Assembly: GCF_030316855.1 (NCBI RefSeq)
Contig: NZ_JASZYR010000003.1
Coordinates: 62,001 to 126,000, forward strand
Reading direction: 5' to 3'
From: Variovorax sp. J22P240
GTDB lineage: Bacteria; Pseudomonadota; Gammaproteobacteria; Burkholderiales; Burkholderiaceae_C
Length of the DNA: 64,000 nucleotides
Below are positions 46,387 through 55,297 of this stretch, one piece after another (within the stretch, counting starts at the first letter, position 1; each line of letters starts with the position of its first letter). A model generated the notes under the pieces. The model searched no databases. It had not been told where the DNA came from and saw nothing but the letters and a program-made list of their open reading frames with translations. A program made the translations under genes and the position numbers.

Positions 46387-47651
46387 CCGAGGAATGTAAA
46401 GGCTTTGGTGAAGAAATCGTCGCTGCCGAAGTTGCCGGATTTGAGCGTGATGTGAAGGCCCGCACCGTCGGCCGCATCGCTGTGCGCATGGCACCACGGC
46501 ACGCCCGGATCGATCTGCGCACCGATCTGCAACTGAGCAATGCCAAGCGCCTGCACGACCGCGCCCGAGGTCTCGCCGCCCGCCACGACCAATTGCCGCA
46601 CACCGCGCTCGATCAGCCCACGTGCAATGGCGGCAATGGCTTCCTCGACCATGGCGCCCGCCTCCGCGACACCGAGGCGCCCCTGCACCGACTTGACGGC
46701 CTCGGGGTCCGCCGTCGAATAGATCAGCACGGGCCCTTGCTCGATGAGTGGCGCCGCCCAGGCCAACGCCTGCGCGACCACGTTGATGCCCGAAGCGATC
46801 TGCACCGGATCGATCGCCAGGGCCGAGCGGCCCGATGCGATGAAATCCGCGACCTGCCGATTCGTCGCGAGCGAGCAGCTGCCCGAGACGACCGCCTGCA
46901 AGCCGCTCGCCGCGGGCAGCACGCTGGCGGCGGACGAAGGCGCGAGCCCGAAGTTGGCCGGCAGGCCGATCGCCACACCAGAGCCTGCGGTGACGAGCGG
47001 CATGTCGGCGAGCGCGGGCCCGAGGCGCATCAGATCGTCGTTGGACACTGCATCGACGATGGCGACACCCACGCCATCGCGGCGCAGCTGCGCGATGCGC
47101 TCGCCGATCGTCGCAGCGCCCCTTGCCACGGTGGCGTAGTCGATCAACCCGACCTTGCGCCGCGTCTGCGCCTGCATCACGCGCACGAGGTTCGGGTCGG
47201 TCATGGGCGTGAGCGGATGGTTCTGCATGCCGCTCTCGTTGAGCAGCACGTCGCCCGCGAACAGGTAGCCCTTGAACACGGTGCGCTTGTTGTCCGGGAA
47301 CGCGGGCGTGGCGATGGTGAAGTCGCAGTCCAGCGCATCCATCAGCGCCTCGGTGACTGGTCCGATGTTGCCCTCGGCCGTGCTGTCGAAGGTGGAGCAG
47401 TACTTGAAATAGACCTGCCGCGCGCCCTGCACCTTCAGCCAGCGCAGCGCGTCGAGCGACTGCGCCACCGCTTCGGCCGGCGCGATGGTGCGCGACTTGA
47501 GCGCCACCACCACCGCATCGACCTCCGCCGCCAGCGGCGAGGCCGGCACGCCGATGGTCTGGACCACGCGCATGCCCGCGCGCACGAGGTTGTTCGCGAG
47601 ATCGGTCGCGCCCGTGAAGTCATCGGCGATGCAGCCGAGCAGGAGCGTCAT
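46383..47651 (-). CDS. otnK: 3-oxo-tetronate kinase
   Basis: 422 aa, DUF1537/four-carbon acid sugar kinase family. N-terminal GCIADDFTGATDLANNLVRAGM in parts (substrate loop), KYCSTFDSTAEGNIGPV, TPAFPDNKRTVFKGYL, and the C-terminal nucleotide region VVAGGETSGAVVQALGI. It phosphorylates 3-oxo-tetronate at O4. The ATG overlaps the ltnD stop by four bases. Confidence 0.93.
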   Translation of the reverse strand: MTLLLGCIADDFTGATDLANNLVRAGMRVVQTIGVPASPLAAEVDAVVVALKSRTIAPAEAVAQSLDALRWLKVQGARQVYFKYCSTFDSTAEGNIGPVTEALMDALDCDFTIATPAFPDNKRTVFKGYLFAGDVLLNESGMQNHPLTPMTDPNLVRVMQAQTRRKVGLIDYATVARGAATIGERIAQLRRDGVGVAIVDAVSNDDLMRLGPALADMPLVTAGSGVAIGLPANFGLAPSSAASVLPAASGLQAVVSGSCSLATNRQVADFIASGRSALAIDPVQIASGINVVAQALAWAAPLIEQGPVLIYSTADPEAVKSVQGRLGVAEAGAMVEEAIAAIARGLIERGVRQLVVAGGETSGAVVQALGIAQLQIGAQIDPGVPWCHAHSDAADGAGLHITLKSGNFGSDDFFTKAFTFLG

Positions 47652-48550
47652 GGCTTGCCCGCCTTGGTGGAGGGCGGCAGCTCGATGCCCGGAAAGATCT
47701 TGATCACGGCGCTGTCGTCCTCCTTCGCGAAGCCCGCGGTGGATGCCTGCATGAACATCTGGTGCGCGGTGGACGCGAGCGGCAGCGGAAACTTGCTCGC
47801 CCGCGCGGTGTCGAGCACCAGCCCCAGGTCCTTCACGAAGATATCGACCGCCGACAGCGGCGTGTAGTCGCCCGCCAGCACATGGGCCATGCGGTTCTCG
47901 AACATCCAGCTGTTGCCGGCGCTGTGCGTGATGACCTCGTAGAGCGCATCGGGCGCCACGCCTTCGCGCAGGCCCAGCGCCATGGCCTCGGCCGCCGCGG
48001 CGATGTGCACGCCGGCGAGCAGCTGGTTGATGATCTTCACTTTGCTGCCAGCGCCGGCGCGGTCGCCCAGGCGGTAGACCTTGCCGGCCATGGCGTCGAG
48101 CACCGGGTCGGCCTTCGCGTAGGCCTCGGGCCGGGCGGCGCTCATCATGGTCATCTGCCCGCTCGCGGCCTTGGCGGCGCCGCCGGAGATCGGCGCGTCG
48201 ATGTAGTGGATGCCCGAGGCGTTCAGACGCTCTTCGAGCGCGATCGACCAGTTGGGGTCGACGGTCGAGCACATCACGAACACGCTGCCGGGTTTCATCG
48301 CAGCAGCCGCTCCGCCTTCGCCGAAGAGCACGTCCTCGGTCTGCTGCGCGTTGACGACGACGGAGATGACCACGTCGCACGCGGCCGCGACCTGCGCCGG
48401 GGTGGCCCAGGCGACGCCGCCCTGTTCGGCGAAGCGCAGTGCCGCACCAGGCCGCACGTCGCACACATGCACTTCGTAGCCCTTGCTGCGCAGTGTTCCC
48501 GCAATGCCTGCGCCCATGGCGCCCAGGCCGATGAGTCCCGCTTTGTTCAT
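47648..48550 (-). CDS. ltnD: L-threonate dehydrogenase (beta-hydroxyacid dehydrogenase family)
   Basis: 300 aa. Rossmann NAD(P) motif GLIGLGAMGAGIAGTL, FVMCSTVDPNWS, YIDAPISGGAAKAASGQMTMM and the catalytic Lys in GSKVKIINQLLAG. With otnK, otnC and otnI it would oxidise L-threonate (or an erythronate isomer) at C2. It is the first gene of the four-gene set. The promoter should lie in the 166 bases before it; I saw no clear motif there. Confidence 0.9.
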   Translation of the reverse strand: MNKAGLIGLGAMGAGIAGTLRSKGYEVHVCDVRPGAALRFAEQGGVAWATPAQVAAACDVVISVVVNAQQTEDVLFGEGGAAAAMKPGSVFVMCSTVDPNWSIALEERLNASGIHYIDAPISGGAAKAASGQMTMMSAARPEAYAKADPVLDAMAGKVYRLGDRAGAGSKVKIINQLLAGVHIAAAAEAMALGLREGVAPDALYEVITHSAGNSWMFENRMAHVLAGDYTPLSAVDIFVKDLGLVLDTARASKFPLPLASTAHQMFMQASTAGFAKEDDSAVIKIFPGIELPPSTKAGKP

Positions 48551-48716
48551 GGATGGTCCCGAGGGTTTCGAAGGAAGGCCAGCACGCGAGAAACGCGCTG
48601 GCGTCCGCGCCGGCCGCCTGGCGGGCCGCGCGGGATCAGGGGGCCATCATAGAAATTCGCGACCGCATCACAACGGGACTAACCCCTCATGGCGACACGT
48701 CGAAACCGGAGACGTT

Positions 48717-51374
48717 TCAGCGCGGCGCCAGTGCGTGCCGTGCGGCCCGCACGATGCTCTGGGCATCGACACCGAAGAACTGCCGCAACGCGGCACGGGT
48801 GTCGCTGCGGCCGAAGCCGTCGGTACCGAGCGTGAGGTAGCGGCGGCCTTCGGGCAGGAAGGCGCGGACGCTCTCTGGCACGGCGCGCACATAGTCGGTC
48901 GCGGCAACCACCGGGCCGCTTCCGCCGGCCAATTGCTGCGCGATGAACGGCGTGCCCGGGCTCGGGTCGCCCGCCAGCGCGCGCTCTTCGCAAGCCCGGC
49001 CGTCGCGGGCCAGCTCGCTCCAGCTCGTGACGCTGAAGACCTCGGCGGCAATGCCCTCTCCGGCCAACATCTGCGCGGCCTTGATGACTTCGGTCAGGAT
49101 CGCGCCGGAGCCGAGCAGCGTGACCTTCGCGCTCACGGACTTCGGCTGCGCGCCCTTCCAGCCGTCGAAGCGATAGCAGCCGCGCAGCACGTGGGTTTCC
49201 GCGCCCGCAGACAAGTCAGGCTGCGCGTAGTTCTCGTTCATGAGCGTGACGTAATAGAACACGTCCTTCTGCTCGACCAGCATCTCGCGGATGCCGGCGT
49301 CGACGATGACCGCCATTTCGCCCGCGAAGGCCGGGTCGTAGGCCTTGCAGTTCGGAATGGTGGCGGCGATGAGGTGGCTCGATCCATCCTGGTGCTGCAG
49401 ACCCTCTCCGCCCAGCGTGGTGCGGCCCGAGGTTGCGCCGAGCAGGAAGCCGCGCGGCCGCTGGTCGGCGGCGGCCCAGATCTGGTCGCCCACGCGCTGG
49501 AAGCCGAACATCGAGTAGTAGATGTAGAAGGGCAGCATCGCCAGGCCATGCACGCTGTAACTGGTGGCAGCAGCCGTCCAGCTCGCGATGGCGCCGGCCT
49601 CGCTGATGCCTTCCTCGAGGATCTGGCCATCGGTCGCCTCGCGGTACGAGAGCACCGAGCCGATGTCTTCCGGCGCATAGCGCTGGCCCACGCTCGAATA
49701 GATGCCGACCTGCTTGAATAGGTTGGCCATGCCGAAGGTGCGCGCCTCGTCCGCGACGATGGGCACCACGCGCGGGCCGAGCGCCGGGTCCTTCATGAGA
49801 TTGCCCAGCATGCGCACGAAGGCCATGGTGGTGCTCATCTCCTTGCCCGCGGCGGCCACCGCGAATTGCGCGTAGGCCGCGATGTCGGGCTTGGCGACCA
49901 CCTCGCAGGCGGTCTCACGGCGCGGCATGCTGCCGCCGAGCGCGGCGCGGCGCCCCAGCAGATAGTGCATCTCGGCGCTGTCGTCGGCCGGCTTGTAGAA
50001 GGCGGCCTTCGTGGCCTGCTCATCCGTGAGCGGCAGGTTGAAGCGGTTGCGGAACTCGATGAGGTCGGTGTCGTCCAGCTTCTTCTGCGAGTGCGTGGTC
50101 ATCTTTCCCTGCCCCGCACTGCCCATGCCATAGCCCTTCTTGGTGTGGGCGAGGATCACGGTGGGCTGGCCCTGATGGGCGGCAGCGGCGGCGTAGGCGG
50201 CATGGATCTTCACGAGGTCGTGGCCACCGCGCTTCAGGCGGTCGATCTGCTCGTCGGTCATGCCCTGGGCGAGCCGCGCGAGTTCCTCGTCCTGGCCGAA
50301 GAAGGTGTCGCGGTTGTAGCGGCCATCCTTGGCCGCGAAGGTCTGCATCTGGCCGTCGACCGTGTTCGCAAAGGCACGCACCAGCGCGCCGTTCACGTCG
50401 CGTGCGAAGAGGCCGTCCCAGTCGCTGCCCCAGACGAGCTTGATCACGTTCCAGCCGGCGCCGGCGAAGAGCTTTTCGAGCTCGTCGATGATGCGGCCGT
50501 TGCCGCGCACCGGCCCGTCGAGACGTTGCAGGTTGCAGTTGACCACCCACACGAGGTTGTCGAGCTTCTCGCGCGCGGCGAGCGTGAGCGCGCTCATCGA
50601 TTCGGGCTCGTCCATCTCACCGTCGCCGAACACGCCCCAGACTTTCCGACCCTCGCAGTTCAGGAGGTTGCGGTGCGTGAGGTAGCGCATGAAGCGTGCG
50701 TGGTAGATCGAGCTGATCGGGCCGATGCCCATCGAGCCGGTCGGGAACTGCCAGAAGTCCGGCATCAGGTACGGATGCGGATAGCTGCTGAGCCCCCGTG
50801 CGCCCTTGCCCTCGGTGAAGGCGGGTGCGGTGAGTTCCTGCCGGTAATGGGTCAGGTCTTCCTCGCTGAGGCGCCCTTCGAGAAAGGCGCGCGCATAAAC
50901 ACCCGGAGCGCTGTGCGGCTGGAAGAACACGAGATCGCCGCGATGCGCCTCGGTGCGCGCACGGAAGAAGTGGTTGAACCCCGTCTCGAACAGATCGGCC
51001 GCACTCGCGTAGCTCGCGATGTGGCCGCCGAGTTCGCCATAGGCCTGGTTGGCGCGCACGACCATCGCGAGCGCGTTCCAGCGCATCAGCGACGCGAGAC
51101 GCTCCTCGATCGCGAGGTCGCCGGGGAACGCCGGCTGGGCCTCGACCGCGATGGTGTTGACGTACGGCGTCGACAGTTCGGGCTGCCAGCCGATGCGCTG
51201 CGCCCGCGCCATGCGCGCGAGTTCGTCCAGCATCCAGCGCGCCCGCTCGGGGCCGTGTGTTTCGGCCAGCGCGACGAAGGCATCGCGCCATTCGGCGGTT
51301 TCGACGGGGTCGGCATCGTGAAGGGACATGTCGAGCAATGCGCGCAACTGATCGGGGGATATCGGGGCGTTCAT
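48717..51374 (-). CDS. aceE: Homodimeric 2-oxoacid dehydrogenase E1 (AceE/MdeB-like)
   Basis: 885 aa, full-length AceE-type E1 (usual 880-900). TPP motif GDGEMDEPESMSALTLAAREKLDN in parts, the AceE-specific H and E residues in IYHARFMRYL, GKMTTHSQKKLDD and EGLQHQDGSSHL. It converts a 2-oxo acid to acyl-lipoate on an E2 partner. No E2 or E3 gene is beside it, and a divergent Lrp regulator is, the layout known for the 2-oxobutyrate E1 MdeB of Pseudomonas (mdeR-mdeA-mdeB). So it may be a paralogue for a C4 oxo acid rather than the main pyruvate enzyme (inference). Confidence 0.9.
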   Translation of the reverse strand: MNAPISPDQLRALLDMSLHDADPVETAEWRDAFVALAETHGPERARWMLDELARMARAQRIGWQPELSTPYVNTIAVEAQPAFPGDLAIEERLASLMRWNALAMVVRANQAYGELGGHIASYASAADLFETGFNHFFRARTEAHRGDLVFFQPHSAPGVYARAFLEGRLSEEDLTHYRQELTAPAFTEGKGARGLSSYPHPYLMPDFWQFPTGSMGIGPISSIYHARFMRYLTHRNLLNCEGRKVWGVFGDGEMDEPESMSALTLAAREKLDNLVWVVNCNLQRLDGPVRGNGRIIDELEKLFAGAGWNVIKLVWGSDWDGLFARDVNGALVRAFANTVDGQMQTFAAKDGRYNRDTFFGQDEELARLAQGMTDEQIDRLKRGGHDLVKIHAAYAAAAAHQGQPTVILAHTKKGYGMGSAGQGKMTTHSQKKLDDTDLIEFRNRFNLPLTDEQATKAAFYKPADDSAEMHYLLGRRAALGGSMPRRETACEVVAKPDIAAYAQFAVAAAGKEMSTTMAFVRMLGNLMKDPALGPRVVPIVADEARTFGMANLFKQVGIYSSVGQRYAPEDIGSVLSYREATDGQILEEGISEAGAIASWTAAATSYSVHGLAMLPFYIYYSMFGFQRVGDQIWAAADQRPRGFLLGATSGRTTLGGEGLQHQDGSSHLIAATIPNCKAYDPAFAGEMAVIVDAGIREMLVEQKDVFYYVTLMNENYAQPDLSAGAETHVLRGCYRFDGWKGAQPKSVSAKVTLLGSGAILTEVIKAAQMLAGEGIAAEVFSVTSWSELARDGRACEERALAGDPSPGTPFIAQQLAGGSGPVVAATDYVRAVPESVRAFLPEGRRYLTLGTDGFGRSDTRAALRQFFGVDAQSIVRAARHALAPR

Positions 51375-51399
51375 AGACCGCACTTTAGGCCGCGAGTTT

Positions 51400-51429
51400 T
51401 GAAATGAGATGCCGTTTCCACCCATTTCA
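51400..51429. promoter_or_regulatory. Inverted TGAAATG repeats in aceE/Lrp region
   Basis: TGAAATG at 51400-51406 and its complement CATTTCA at 51423-51429, 16 bases apart, lie between the divergent starts; a third CATTTCA at 51475-51481 overlaps the Lrp start. A likely binding pattern for the adjacent Lrp protein. Confidence 0.45.
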
Positions 51430-51480
51430 GCGGTCGACAGCCACATAGAATGCCGCGATTTGGCTCTTGCACAGCATTTC

Positions 51481-51945
51481 ATGCAACTCGACGCGATCGA
51501 TCTCCGCATCCTGGACGAACTGCAGCGCGACGGCGCGATTTCGAACGTGGAACTGGCGCGCCGGGTGCATCTGTCGCCCTCGCCGTGCCTGGCGCGCGTG
51601 AAGGCGCTCGAGAGCACCGGCGTGATCCAGCGCTACGTCGCACTGGCCAGCGCGAGCGCCTTGGGCCTCGGCCTCAACGTGTTCATTTCCATCAGCCTCA
51701 AGACGCAGAGCAAGCAGTCGCTGGCCGAGTTCGAGCAACGCATCGCGGAGCACGACGAAGTCATGGAGTGCTACCTGATGACCGGCGATAGCGACTATCT
51801 GATCCGGGTCGCCGTCGCCGACATCGGGGCGCTCGAGAAGTTCATCCTCGAACAGCTCACGCCGATCGCCGGGATCGAGAAGATCCGCTCCAGCTTTGCG
51901 CTCAAGCAGGTGCGCTACAAGACGGCGCTTCCGCTGCCGCAATAG
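51481..51945 (+). CDS. Lrp/AsnC-family regulator (MdeR-like)
   Basis: 154 aa. HTH region [22 protein letters not shown] and [19 protein letters not shown] domain [19 protein letters not shown] and [11 protein letters not shown]. The ATG giving MQLDAIDLR is preferred to one 24 codons earlier because it gives family length. Divergent from the AceE-like gene, so it probably controls it in response to an amino acid such as methionine or its products (inference from MdeR). Confidence 0.92.
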   Translation: MQLDAIDLRILDELQRDGAISNVELARRVHLSPSPCLARVKALESTGVIQRYVALASASALGLGLNVFISISLKTQSKQSLAEFEQRIAEHDEVMECYLMTGDSDYLIRVAVADIGALEKFILEQLTPIAGIEKIRSSFALKQVRYKTALPLPQ

Positions 51946-52173
51946 GCTCAAGCAAAGCTGCGGGGAGATCGATCTCTGCGTTTTTGGGGCCAAGCGTTGC
52001 ACGCGAGCAAATCTCGCGGTTCCACCTGAAAGAAGTGCAACCGAAGGTGGCCGAGTTGACCAGAGCGCGACACACACGGTTGCGTATGCACGGATCGGTG
52101 GGCTTGGCCGCACCTATCGTTCCCCTCCACTGGCTCCGGCTGAGGCTCTCAACATCAACAAAGTGAGGCTTTC

Positions 52174-53280
52174 ATGTTCGACCGACGCACCCTTGCAGCT
52201 TGCTGCGTGCTTGCCCTTCCGTATGGCGCCTGCCTTGCGCAGACCACTTTCGCAGCGGACCAGTACTACGACAACCGGTGGTACATCACGCCCTTCGGCG
52301 CCTACGTCCATCCGGACGGCGACCGCAACGCCGACAACGGTTGGGGCGGAGGCGTATCCATCGGCAAGCCAATCAGCCCCAACTGGAACATCGAGTTGCG
52401 CGCGATGTACGAGGAGCTCGATAGCAAGTTTGGCACCGCCTTTGGCGTCTTCAACAGCACTGACAAATACAAGAACTGGAGCGGCACGCTCGACGCGCAG
52501 TGGTTCTTCCTGGGCCGCCAGGGCGTCAACCGCTGGACATCGAGCAGCGTGCACCCCTATCTCGTGGGCGGCATCGGTGCCATCGACAACAAGGTGGAGA
52601 CGTTCTTCGGCAACGACAGCCACACGAGTTTCATGGCCAACGCGGGCGTCGGCATCGTCTGGCCGTTTTCTTCCTGGGGCCGCCTGGTGGCCGACGCACG
52701 CTACCGCTACGTCGACAGCGTGAACAACACCAGGCTTGCAAGCCGCTCGAGCATGAACGACTGGATCTTCTCGGTGGGCCTGCAGATCCCCTTCGGGCCC
52801 GCCCCCCAAGTGGCGCAGGCGGCGCCGCCGCCCGCCCCGCGAGCGGCGATACCACCGCCCCCACCGCCACCGCCAGCGGCGCGCGCCTTCGAGCTCAAAG
52901 CCGACGGCACGTTCGCGTTCGCCAAGTCGGACTTGACGCCTACCGGCCGCACCCGCATCGACAACACGCTCGCGGAGCTCAAGGCCTCGGGCATCCGGCT
53001 GCGCGCGATCTCCATCGTCGGGCACACCGATCCGATCGGCAGCGCCGAGTTCAACCAGCGCCTGTCCGTGGCACGGGCCAACTCCGTGCGCGACTACCTG
53101 GTCGCCCAAGGCGTGCCGGCCAACATCATCACGACCGAAGGCCGCGGTTTCTCGGAGCTGAAGGTCACAGAAGCCGATTGCAGAGCCCAGGGCAAGGCCA
53201 GGAACCGCACTGCGCTCATTGCCTGCTTCGAGCCGAATCGCCGAGTGGATATCCGCGCCACGGGCGAGCAGCCGGGCTAA
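52174..53280 (+). CDS. OmpA-family outer membrane protein
   Basis: 368 aa. Signal peptide (MFDRRTLAACCVLALPYGACLAQ in parts), an N-terminal eight-strand beta barrel region (WYITPFGAYVHPDGDR to FSVGLQIPFGP), a Pro-rich linker with eight Pro in a row near residue 228, and a C-terminal OmpA peptidoglycan-binding domain (VGHTDPIGSAEFNQRLSVARA, ending NRRVDIR). A late Cys pair fits the periplasmic side. It anchors the outer membrane to the wall. Alone in its unit. Confidence 0.93.
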   Translation: MFDRRTLAACCVLALPYGACLAQTTFAADQYYDNRWYITPFGAYVHPDGDRNADNGWGGGVSIGKPISPNWNIELRAMYEELDSKFGTAFGVFNSTDKYKNWSGTLDAQWFFLGRQGVNRWTSSSVHPYLVGGIGAIDNKVETFFGNDSHTSFMANAGVGIVWPFSSWGRLVADARYRYVDSVNNTRLASRSSMNDWIFSVGLQIPFGPAPQVAQAAPPPAPRAAIPPPPPPPPAARAFELKADGTFAFAKSDLTPTGRTRIDNTLAELKASGIRLRAISIVGHTDPIGSAEFNQRLSVARANSVRDYLVAQGVPANIITTEGRGFSELKVTEADCRAQGKARNRTALIACFEPNRRVDIRATGEQPG

Positions 53281-53292
53281 GGGTGCGCTACT

Positions 53293-53326
53293 GCCACCAA
53301 GACGACGTGATAGTCGCCTTGGTGGC
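53293..53326. terminator. Bidirectional hairpin between convergent genes
   Basis: GCCACCAAG and CTTGGTGGC arms with an inner CGAC/GTCG pair form a long stem with one mismatch. It lies 12 bases after the OmpA stop and opposite the next gene's end. No T run follows. Confidence 0.55.
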
Positions 53327-53379
53327 CTGCGCACGGCGCGCGTAGGGCGACGGAAAGAGCGGCGCCGCTCATGCGTCCT

Positions 53380-53817
53380 TCAACGCGTACAGTCCAGCGC
53401 CTTGGCGCAAATGGCGTGCCATGCCGTCGCCTCAAGAGACATCAACGAAGCCCAGTCGATCCGGCCCGAGCGCGAAGGGTGCTTCCCGAACCCGAAGAAC
53501 TGCCCTTGCTTTCTGGCGATTCCCTTGCTTGCGGCAACGTCGATTCCATGACTCATCAGGTTGGCATCGCGCCAGTACCTGGAGTTCATCAGCAGCTTGA
53601 ATTCTTCCAGGCTGGCAGCGGCGTAGTGAACACCGCCGCGAAGTACGTCGAGCTTCTCGACGTTTCCTTCGGGCCTTTGAAAAAACAGGTCGCCAAAGGC
53701 TGATGCGCCGAGCGGAATGACTTTCCCGGTGATGCTCTTCGGCCACATGCCAAGCAGGGATTCGACATCGAGATCGGACGCATGGACGAAGAGGGCGGTT
53801 GCAGTGTGCCGGTTCAT
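53380..53817 (-). CDS. Possible Tdi1/DUF1851-like immunity protein
   Basis: 145 aa from the first ATG (a TTG two codons earlier is the only other start). Central part reads SAFGDLFFQRPEGN, LDVLRGGVHYAAASLEEF, GQFFGFGKHPSRSG and DWASLMSLEATAWHAICAK. This ordering resembles the C-terminal domain of Tdi1/DUF1851 proteins, some of which are immunity partners of type VI effectors. The match is by pattern only. No toxin is next to it. Convergent with OmpA. Confidence 0.4.
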   Translation of the reverse strand: MNRHTATALFVHASDLDVESLLGMWPKSITGKVIPLGASAFGDLFFQRPEGNVEKLDVLRGGVHYAAASLEEFKLLMNSRYWRDANLMSHGIDVAASKGIARKQGQFFGFGKHPSRSGRIDWASLMSLEATAWHAICAKALDCTR

Positions 53818-53939
53818 CAGCAAAATCTAACCGGACAGCACGTTTTCAACACTAGGCCTAAAGTTCTGTAGGACTGCTGCACGCAGGGGCCGGTCCCGCC
53901 ACAATGCTGGCACGGATGCATCAACGCACAGGGATCTTC

Positions 53940-54470
53940 ATGACCACTCGTCGCACCATCGTGACCTCGGCAGCCTTGCTCGCCCCCGCGTCCGTGCTGA
54001 GATCTGCTCTGGCGGAGAACGCCGACGCTCCCAAGGAGGCGGACTTCCTGTTCGTGCAGACAGCCAGGAGCATGACCTATGACAGGGCAACTGGACTGCT
54101 GACGCTGAAAGCGGTGAGCCCGATCACCGTGTTCTTCACCGATCGTCCCGAGCGCATCGCTGGAAACATGAAGACTGCGGATTTCGTCCCGTTCTGGAGC
54201 AAGGGCAAGGAAAGTTTTCTGTCGGACCCGCCCAATGCCGATATCTCGATGGTCGAGGGCAATTCGCTGCACCAGGTCGTGGTCGTGCTGCAGTCGCCTG
54301 CTCTCAAGCGCGACACGCTGTCCTACACGATCAGGGTTCTGAAGGGCAAGGTTCCCTCAAAGGGCGCCGATGTCTCCGTCTTCATCGACGTCATCGGCAT
54401 GCCGTTGACGCCCTTGTCGTATGCCGGGGTTGCGCGGCGCGCATACCGCCGGGCGGTCATCTCCCGCTAA
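53940..54470 (+). CDS. Exported protein of unknown function
   Basis: 176 aa. N terminus TTRRTIVTSAALLAPASVL is a twin-Arg-like or plain Sec signal (RR followed by a hydrophobic stretch and an ALA site near residue 25). The mature part has FLFVQTARSMTYDRATGLLTLKA, VFFTDRPERIAGNM, FLSDPPNADISMVEGN and VFIDVIGMPLTPLSYAGVARR (each quoted in short), a beta-rich pattern. I do not recognise the family. The start was chosen for the signal; a start 12 codons earlier is possible. Confidence 0.6.
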   Translation: MTTRRTIVTSAALLAPASVLRSALAENADAPKEADFLFVQTARSMTYDRATGLLTLKAVSPITVFFTDRPERIAGNMKTADFVPFWSKGKESFLSDPPNADISMVEGNSLHQVVVVLQSPALKRDTLSYTIRVLKGKVPSKGADVSVFIDVIGMPLTPLSYAGVARRAYRRAVISR

Positions 54471-54580
54471 GGCGACCGGCGGCGAAGCGGATTTCGCCTG
54501 CCGCGGGCGCTGAGCGGCTGAAGACGAAGCGCGCTTCGCGCCGGGCGGCTCCAGACGCCCCGAAAGCGGCACTTTCCGGC

Positions 54581-54595
54581 TGGCACGGCCTATGC
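54581..54595 (+). promoter_or_regulatory. Candidate sigma-54 promoter for the accessory operon
   Basis: TGGCACGGCCTATGC: the -24 element TGGCACG is exact, and GG and GC are spaced by ten bases as required; the -12 element reads ATGC in place of TTGC. Predicted start of transcription is about 54607, 23 bases before the first operon ATG. No enhancer-binding regulator is in the window. Confidence 0.55.
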
Positions 54596-54629
54596 GAAAG
54601 CAAGGCCAGTTCCGCCAGAAAGGCCGACC

Positions 54630-55238
54630 ATGAACCGGATGCTGTTGGGCTACAGCCCTGACTTCGATCTCTTCGAGGACGCCCGCGCCACAGGGCCGGC
54701 GACGGGTCGCGCAAGCCGCAAGGCCGTGACGTTCGACACCGAGTCCGCGGGCCTTGCCGCCGAGCTGCTCAACGCCGCCAGCGGGCAGCACCTGTCCACG
54801 ACGCTGGGCCGCATGGTGCGCGCCCACGCGCCGCACGATGCAGTCGCCCCGGCAGCGGCCGAGCTTGTCTCGCTGCTGCGTACCGCGGCCCGGCAGTCGC
54901 TGCCGCTGGTGGCCGGCGCGACCGCCCGGCAGGCCGGCACGACCTACAAGCGCATGGGCCGCTTCTTCGGCATCGAGCTCGAAGGGCTGTCGCCCGAGGA
55001 CCAGGAATTCGAGTTGGCGCGCCGCTTCGCGCAGTTGACGCGTGAAGCCGCTCACCAGCTCGCCATCGCGCCCGCCGGCCTGTCGCCGGCCGCCGCCGCG
55101 CGCTGGGCCGCCCGGCGTGCCGCGCGCCGCTTCGCGCCGGGCTGGACGCAAGTGCTCGACGCACCCGGCGCGGCGCCTTCCGCATCCGCAGGCCGATGGG
55201 CTCGCCACGGCGCGGGCGTGACCGTGCTGAACCCCTGA
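54630..55238 (+). CDS. Accessory-operon paralogue 1 (unknown family)
   Basis: 202 aa, no signal peptide. First gene behind the sigma-54-like promoter, with AAAGG as ribosome site. It lines up end to end with the two 234-aa proteins of the operon: AAELLNAASGQHLSTTLG, the small hydrophobic part SLPLVAGATARQAG, EDQEFELARRFAQLTREAAHQLA and the C-terminal GRWARHGAGVTVL (about 188-200). It is the most diverged of the three, and its hydrophobic stretch is short. An N-terminal DFDLFED is acidic-aromatic. Function unknown; see the family description in the findings. Confidence 0.7.
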   Translation: MNRMLLGYSPDFDLFEDARATGPATGRASRKAVTFDTESAGLAAELLNAASGQHLSTTLGRMVRAHAPHDAVAPAAAELVSLLRTAARQSLPLVAGATARQAGTTYKRMGRFFGIELEGLSPEDQEFELARRFAQLTREAAHQLAIAPAGLSPAAAARWAARRAARRFAPGWTQVLDAPGAAPSASAGRWARHGAGVTVLNP

Positions 55239-55297
55239 TCCGCAGGGATCACCGCCGAGGCGTTCGCGCCTCTTCCGCTTCACCCAAGGAGACCGCT

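Noticed and set aside
51967..51985. Short GAGAT/ATCTC hairpin with T run after the Lrp gene
   Set aside because: Stem of five pairs with a two-base loop is too weak to call a terminator with confidence.
52855..52885. C-rich run in the OmpA gene as a phase-variable tract
   Set aside because: It encodes a Pro linker with mixed codons (CCG, CCC, CCA) and no long single-base run.
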